A DNA stretch of 47,273 bases, taken from an uncultured Bacilli bacterium (GTDB taxonomy: Bacteria > Bacillota_I > Bacilli_A > RF39 > UBA660). The translations under genes and the position numbers were made by a program. The notes under the pieces are model-generated. The model had not been told where the DNA came from. It made no database searches and saw only the letters and a list, made by a program, of their open reading frames with translations. The DNA lies in contig CANRPP010000008.1 in assembly GCA_947632545.1 (NCBI GenBank), positions 1-47,273 of the forward strand, given 5' to 3'. Below are positions 44,987 to 47,273 of this stretch, in pieces; position 1 is the stretch's first letter; each line of letters begins with the position of its first letter.

Positions 44987-44995
44987 ATTATATCA
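44987..44995 (-). promoter_or_regulatory. Extended -10 promoter of the phosphorelay operon
   Basis: TGATATAAT (44995-44987), about 32 nt before the hybrid kinase ATG; no good -35. Confidence 0.55.
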
Positions 44996-45004
44996 TAAAT
45001 TGTC

Positions 45005-45030
45005 TAAATAAAAAAAAGAAAATATTAAAA
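45005..45030 (-). terminator. Possible terminator after the AMP-binding gene
   Basis: An imperfect AAGAAGATTTTAATATTTTCTT hairpin followed by T-rich sequence on the minus strand, 18-43 nt after the stop. The stem has mismatches, so the call is weak. Confidence 0.35.
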
Positions 45031-45047
45031 TCTTCTTTTTTACTGAT

Positions 45048-47027
45048 TTATTTTTTTAAAATCTTGGTTTTTGTTTTGTCTAATGCATTATAAGATTTAT
45101 ATTCAGAAGCATTTAATATGCATATATCCCCATCAATACGAACAGGTTTTATACATTTATCACTTATACCTTCATTAATTAATGATAATTTGTCTCTTTT
45201 GCCACTATGAGTTAATTTAAATGAATTATCATTATCATGTATTCTATAAATTACTTTACTAGCTTTTTCTTCTCCTAAATTCATTATACATTGTTCTTCT
45301 AATTCAAATAATTTTTTATATTCATTCTCTACATTTGGTTGAAATTCAACATGAGCAACAGCATAATCATCTACATTTACAATTTCGCATGATAATACAT
45401 CTTTTTTATTTTTTAATATTATATCTGATATTTCATATGTAGGATTATTACCATCTTGTCTTCCTTTTATATGAATATAACCTTTTAAGTCTTTATAAGC
45501 ATCTACTTTACAATCACCATATAATTTACCTAAATTATCTGTAATATAAAAGTTTCTTGTTGCTTCTTCATTATTCTTATAACCTTTCGTATTCAAATCT
45601 GAATAACCTATCATATTTAATTCTGAAGTAGCAACTAATTTTCCAGTTTTATAAGGTATACAATGATTACCATCTTCATCTAAAATAGCAACATCAACCA
45701 TATCAAAGGTACCTAAACCGGCTGATTCTTGTTTTATTTTATGAATTGGATTTAAATTTGAATATTCTCTAAATAATCTATAAAATATACCACCATGTTC
45801 ACAATCACCACCTGCTGTTGACAATTTTACAATTGGTAGTGGAACTTTTAAAATCTTTTTACCTGCTTTTACTTTTTTTAATGCCTTATTAATAAGTATT
45901 TCTTCATTCATTTCAGTAGGCTCTCCAACTGCAAAACATATAGTTAATGATGGTAATTCAAGATCTTTATATTTTGGATTATATAACACATCTTTAGCAA
46001 ACCTAATCCAAAAACTTCTAGTAAGATCCAAATAACTTGGTTGATTAATAGTTATACTATCAACTACAAAATTTTCTTCGTAAATAGGCTCTAACGCAAC
46101 TTTACATCCTTGAGTTAAACCATCTGAAATACCTGATATTAAACCAGTACTAGAAAATGTTGGTATTGATGCTTGCATACTAAACATTCTATATGATGGA
46201 GTATGATTAATTTCTTTATCATGAAATCTTGTTACTATATTAAAACTTTTTACAGCATGTTTTATTGGCTTAGGTCTAGTACTTGTTGTACCACTTGAAT
46301 ATGTTATAGTAAATATATCATCGAGTGTAGTATTACTAATTAATTCACCAGAATATGATTTACCATATTTTTTAAATGTATTAATATCAATAATTTTATT
46401 ATTTTCTTTTATATAATCATAAACTTTATTTTTAAATTTATTCTTATAAGGTTTATCAAATTCTTCAAATATATCCTTATTATTAATAAATGAATCACTT
46501 AATGAAGTCATAACAATATTTTCTATTTTTGTATTTTTGATAACATCAGATATTTTTTCATATTCATTATCCTCTATAAATAATATTTTTGAATCACAAC
46601 TATTAATTATTTCTTTTACATAATCTTTATCAAAATCAGCACTATATATATGTGCTACTGCACCAATCATGCTTACAGCACCTAATAAATATACAAATTC
46701 TGGTGTATTAGATGGCATACATATTGGTATTGCATCATAAGTTTTTACACCCATACTTTTTAATGTTTTTGCATAACTTTTCATTTCATTAAACATTTGA
46801 GCATATGTTATTTCAACACCTCGATAAAATAATGCCGTACTTTCCAAATTATCCTGATTTCTAAAAACTAATTCATTATACCAAGACCAATTTCTATTTT
46901 CACGTATATCTTTTATTACTTTATTTGCTTTTTGTTTTGATTTTTCTTTTTTTAACTCTATTTTTTTATTTGCTAATTCATAAAATTTTTCACTTAATTG
47001 TAGATTTCTAATTTTTAAATTTTTCAT
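45048..47027 (-). CDS. AMP-forming acyl-CoA synthetase-like (ANL superfamily) enzyme
   Basis: A 659-aa adenylate-forming enzyme. N-terminal region about 1-60 is basic and coiled. The P-loop motif is TYSSGTTSTRPKPIKH (about residues 240-255). KLSTAGGDCEHGGIFYRLF and IGYSDLNTKGY follow in the core. The hinge GDCKVDAYKDLKGYIHIKGRQDG separates the mobile C-terminal domain, where the catalytic Lys is probably in THSGKRDKL. Such enzymes activate a carboxylic acid with ATP and then transfer it to CoA or a carrier. Length is like acetyl/acetoacetyl-CoA synthetases, but the substrate-binding sequence is atypical. The consensus promoter with overlapping inverted repeat suggests strong, regulated expression. 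Confidence 0.88.
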   Translation of the reverse strand: MKNLKIRNLQLSEKFYELANKKIELKKEKSKQKANKVIKDIRENRNWSWYNELVFRNQDNLESTALFYRGVEITYAQMFNEMKSYAKTLKSMGVKTYDAIPICMPSNTPEFVYLLGAVSMIGAVAHIYSADFDKDYVKEIINSCDSKILFIEDNEYEKISDVIKNTKIENIVMTSLSDSFINNKDIFEEFDKPYKNKFKNKVYDYIKENNKIIDINTFKKYGKSYSGELISNTTLDDIFTITYSSGTTSTRPKPIKHAVKSFNIVTRFHDKEINHTPSYRMFSMQASIPTFSSTGLISGISDGLTQGCKVALEPIYEENFVVDSITINQPSYLDLTRSFWIRFAKDVLYNPKYKDLELPSLTICFAVGEPTEMNEEILINKALKKVKAGKKILKVPLPIVKLSTAGGDCEHGGIFYRLFREYSNLNPIHKIKQESAGLGTFDMVDVAILDEDGNHCIPYKTGKLVATSELNMIGYSDLNTKGYKNNEEATRNFYITDNLGKLYGDCKVDAYKDLKGYIHIKGRQDGNNPTYEISDIILKNKKDVLSCEIVNVDDYAVAHVEFQPNVENEYKKLFELEEQCIMNLGEEKASKVIYRIHDNDNSFKLTHSGKRDKLSLINEGISDKCIKPVRIDGDICILNASEYKSYNALDKTKTKILKK

Positions 47028-47063
47028 ATTTTCCTCTTTTCATATTTTTATTTTCTAATTTCT

Positions 47064-47089
47064 AATACCGCTCGAAATTAAGTGGTATT
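47064..47089 (-). promoter_or_regulatory. Operator-like inverted repeat over the -10/start region
   Basis: AATACC ... GGTATT arms (47064-47069 and 47084-47089) with CT/AG next to a mismatch form an imperfect 26-bp dyad. It overlaps the -10 of the AMP-binding gene, a position suited to a repressor. No known factor is assigned. Confidence 0.45.
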
Positions 47090-47115
47090 ATAACAAAAAG
47101 TTTGCATTTTGTCAA
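47087..47115 (-). promoter_or_regulatory. Consensus promoter of the AMP-binding gene
   Basis: -35 TTGACA (47115-47110), exactly 17 nt, -10 TATAAT (47092-47087): a full sigma-A consensus. The 13 bases ATTGACAAAATGC around the -35 are identical to those in the G10 promoter of the surface protein. Confidence 0.85.
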
Positions 47116-47203
47116 TTAATATACTATACTGCATAATAATTTTAATATATTTTATTAATAAATACTATAGTAATTACATAATTTTACATATCTCTCAAAG
47201 AAC

Positions 47204-47225
47204 AAAATGATTTATAAATAAATCA
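47204..47225 (-). terminator. Terminator of the right-edge partial gene
   Basis: TGATTTA-TTTA-TAAATCA followed by TTTTGTTCTTT on the minus strand, overlapping the TGA stop of the partial gene. Confidence 0.6.
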
Positions 47226-47273
47226 TGCCCAAACTTCACAGTTTGGTATTTCTCCTTCATTGGATAATTCTAT
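47223..47273 (-). CDS. 3' tip of an unidentified gene (partial, cut by window edge)
   Basis: An open frame runs from the right edge into the window, with 16 codons reading ...IELSNEGEIPNCEVWA and a TGA stop that overlaps a terminator hairpin. The stop-plus-terminator arrangement suggests a real gene. It is too short to identify. Confidence 0.4.
   Translation of the reverse strand: MELSNEGEIPNCEVWA

Overview
This 47.3 kb window comes from a very AT-rich chromosome of an uncultured-type Bacillota lineage, probably class Bacilli and possibly one of the gut RF39/Erysipelotrichia-like groups. The lineage is an inference from gene content, not from a search. TGA is used as a stop codon (for example at the end of helD and of the 386-aa gene before tgt), so this is not a code-4 mycoplasma. 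The cell appears to make a wall: undecaprenyl-phosphate recycling genes, an M23 peptidase and YfhO/GT39-type membrane proteins are present. About 40 of 46 genes lie on the minus strand, so minus is probably the leading strand. No tRNA, rRNA, CRISPR array, prophage or intact insertion sequence was seen.

Layout. 1-2.3 kb: N-terminus of a type IV pilin-like prepilin (minus, cut by the window edge), divergent from a two-component system. 2.3-9.5 kb: small unknown proteins, a GT39-like membrane protein, helD, a decayed Rpn nuclease fragment, a phosphohexomutase and a CmpB-family membrane protein. 9.5-11.9 kb: a surface protein plus TMEM43-like operon whose promoter has a G10 tract between -35 and -10. 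12-15.4 kb: ppaC-popT-uppP, a lipid-carrier recycling operon. 15.5-23.7 kb: an M23 peptidase converging on addBA, then an operon ending in yceD-rpmF. 23.8-25.9 kb: tmcAL-gmk and a probable small RNA. 26-34.4 kb: tgt, queA, ruvB, ruvA and yebC on the minus strand, with unknown genes between them and a TasA-like/DUF6273 surface protein. 34.5-40.7 kb: rplU-prp-rpmA, an unknown gene, obg, yfhO and a small Rossmann protein. 40.7-45 kb: a 7TM hybrid histidine kinase with two tandem HPt-REC proteins. 45-47 kb: an AMP-forming acyl-CoA synthetase-like enzyme under a consensus promoter with an operator-like repeat, then the 3' tip of another gene at the right edge.

Most interesting points. (1) A phase-variable promoter: TTGACA, a 19-nt spacer containing G10, and TATGAT, placed directly upstream of a signal-peptide/membrane-anchor protein and TMEM43. 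(2) Ribosomal protein L32 carries an N-terminal extension ([12 protein letters not shown]) that is almost identical to the Prp-cleaved extension of L27 in the same window ([14 protein letters not shown]). Cleavage at the equivalent site would give the canonical AVP... start of mature L32, so the protease Prp, also encoded here, may process two ribosomal proteins. (3) A promoter, three-hairpin, terminator unit of about 113 nt after gmk looks like an unclassified sRNA. (4) A phosphorelay of a 7TM hybrid kinase and duplicated HPt-REC proteins has no visible output domain.
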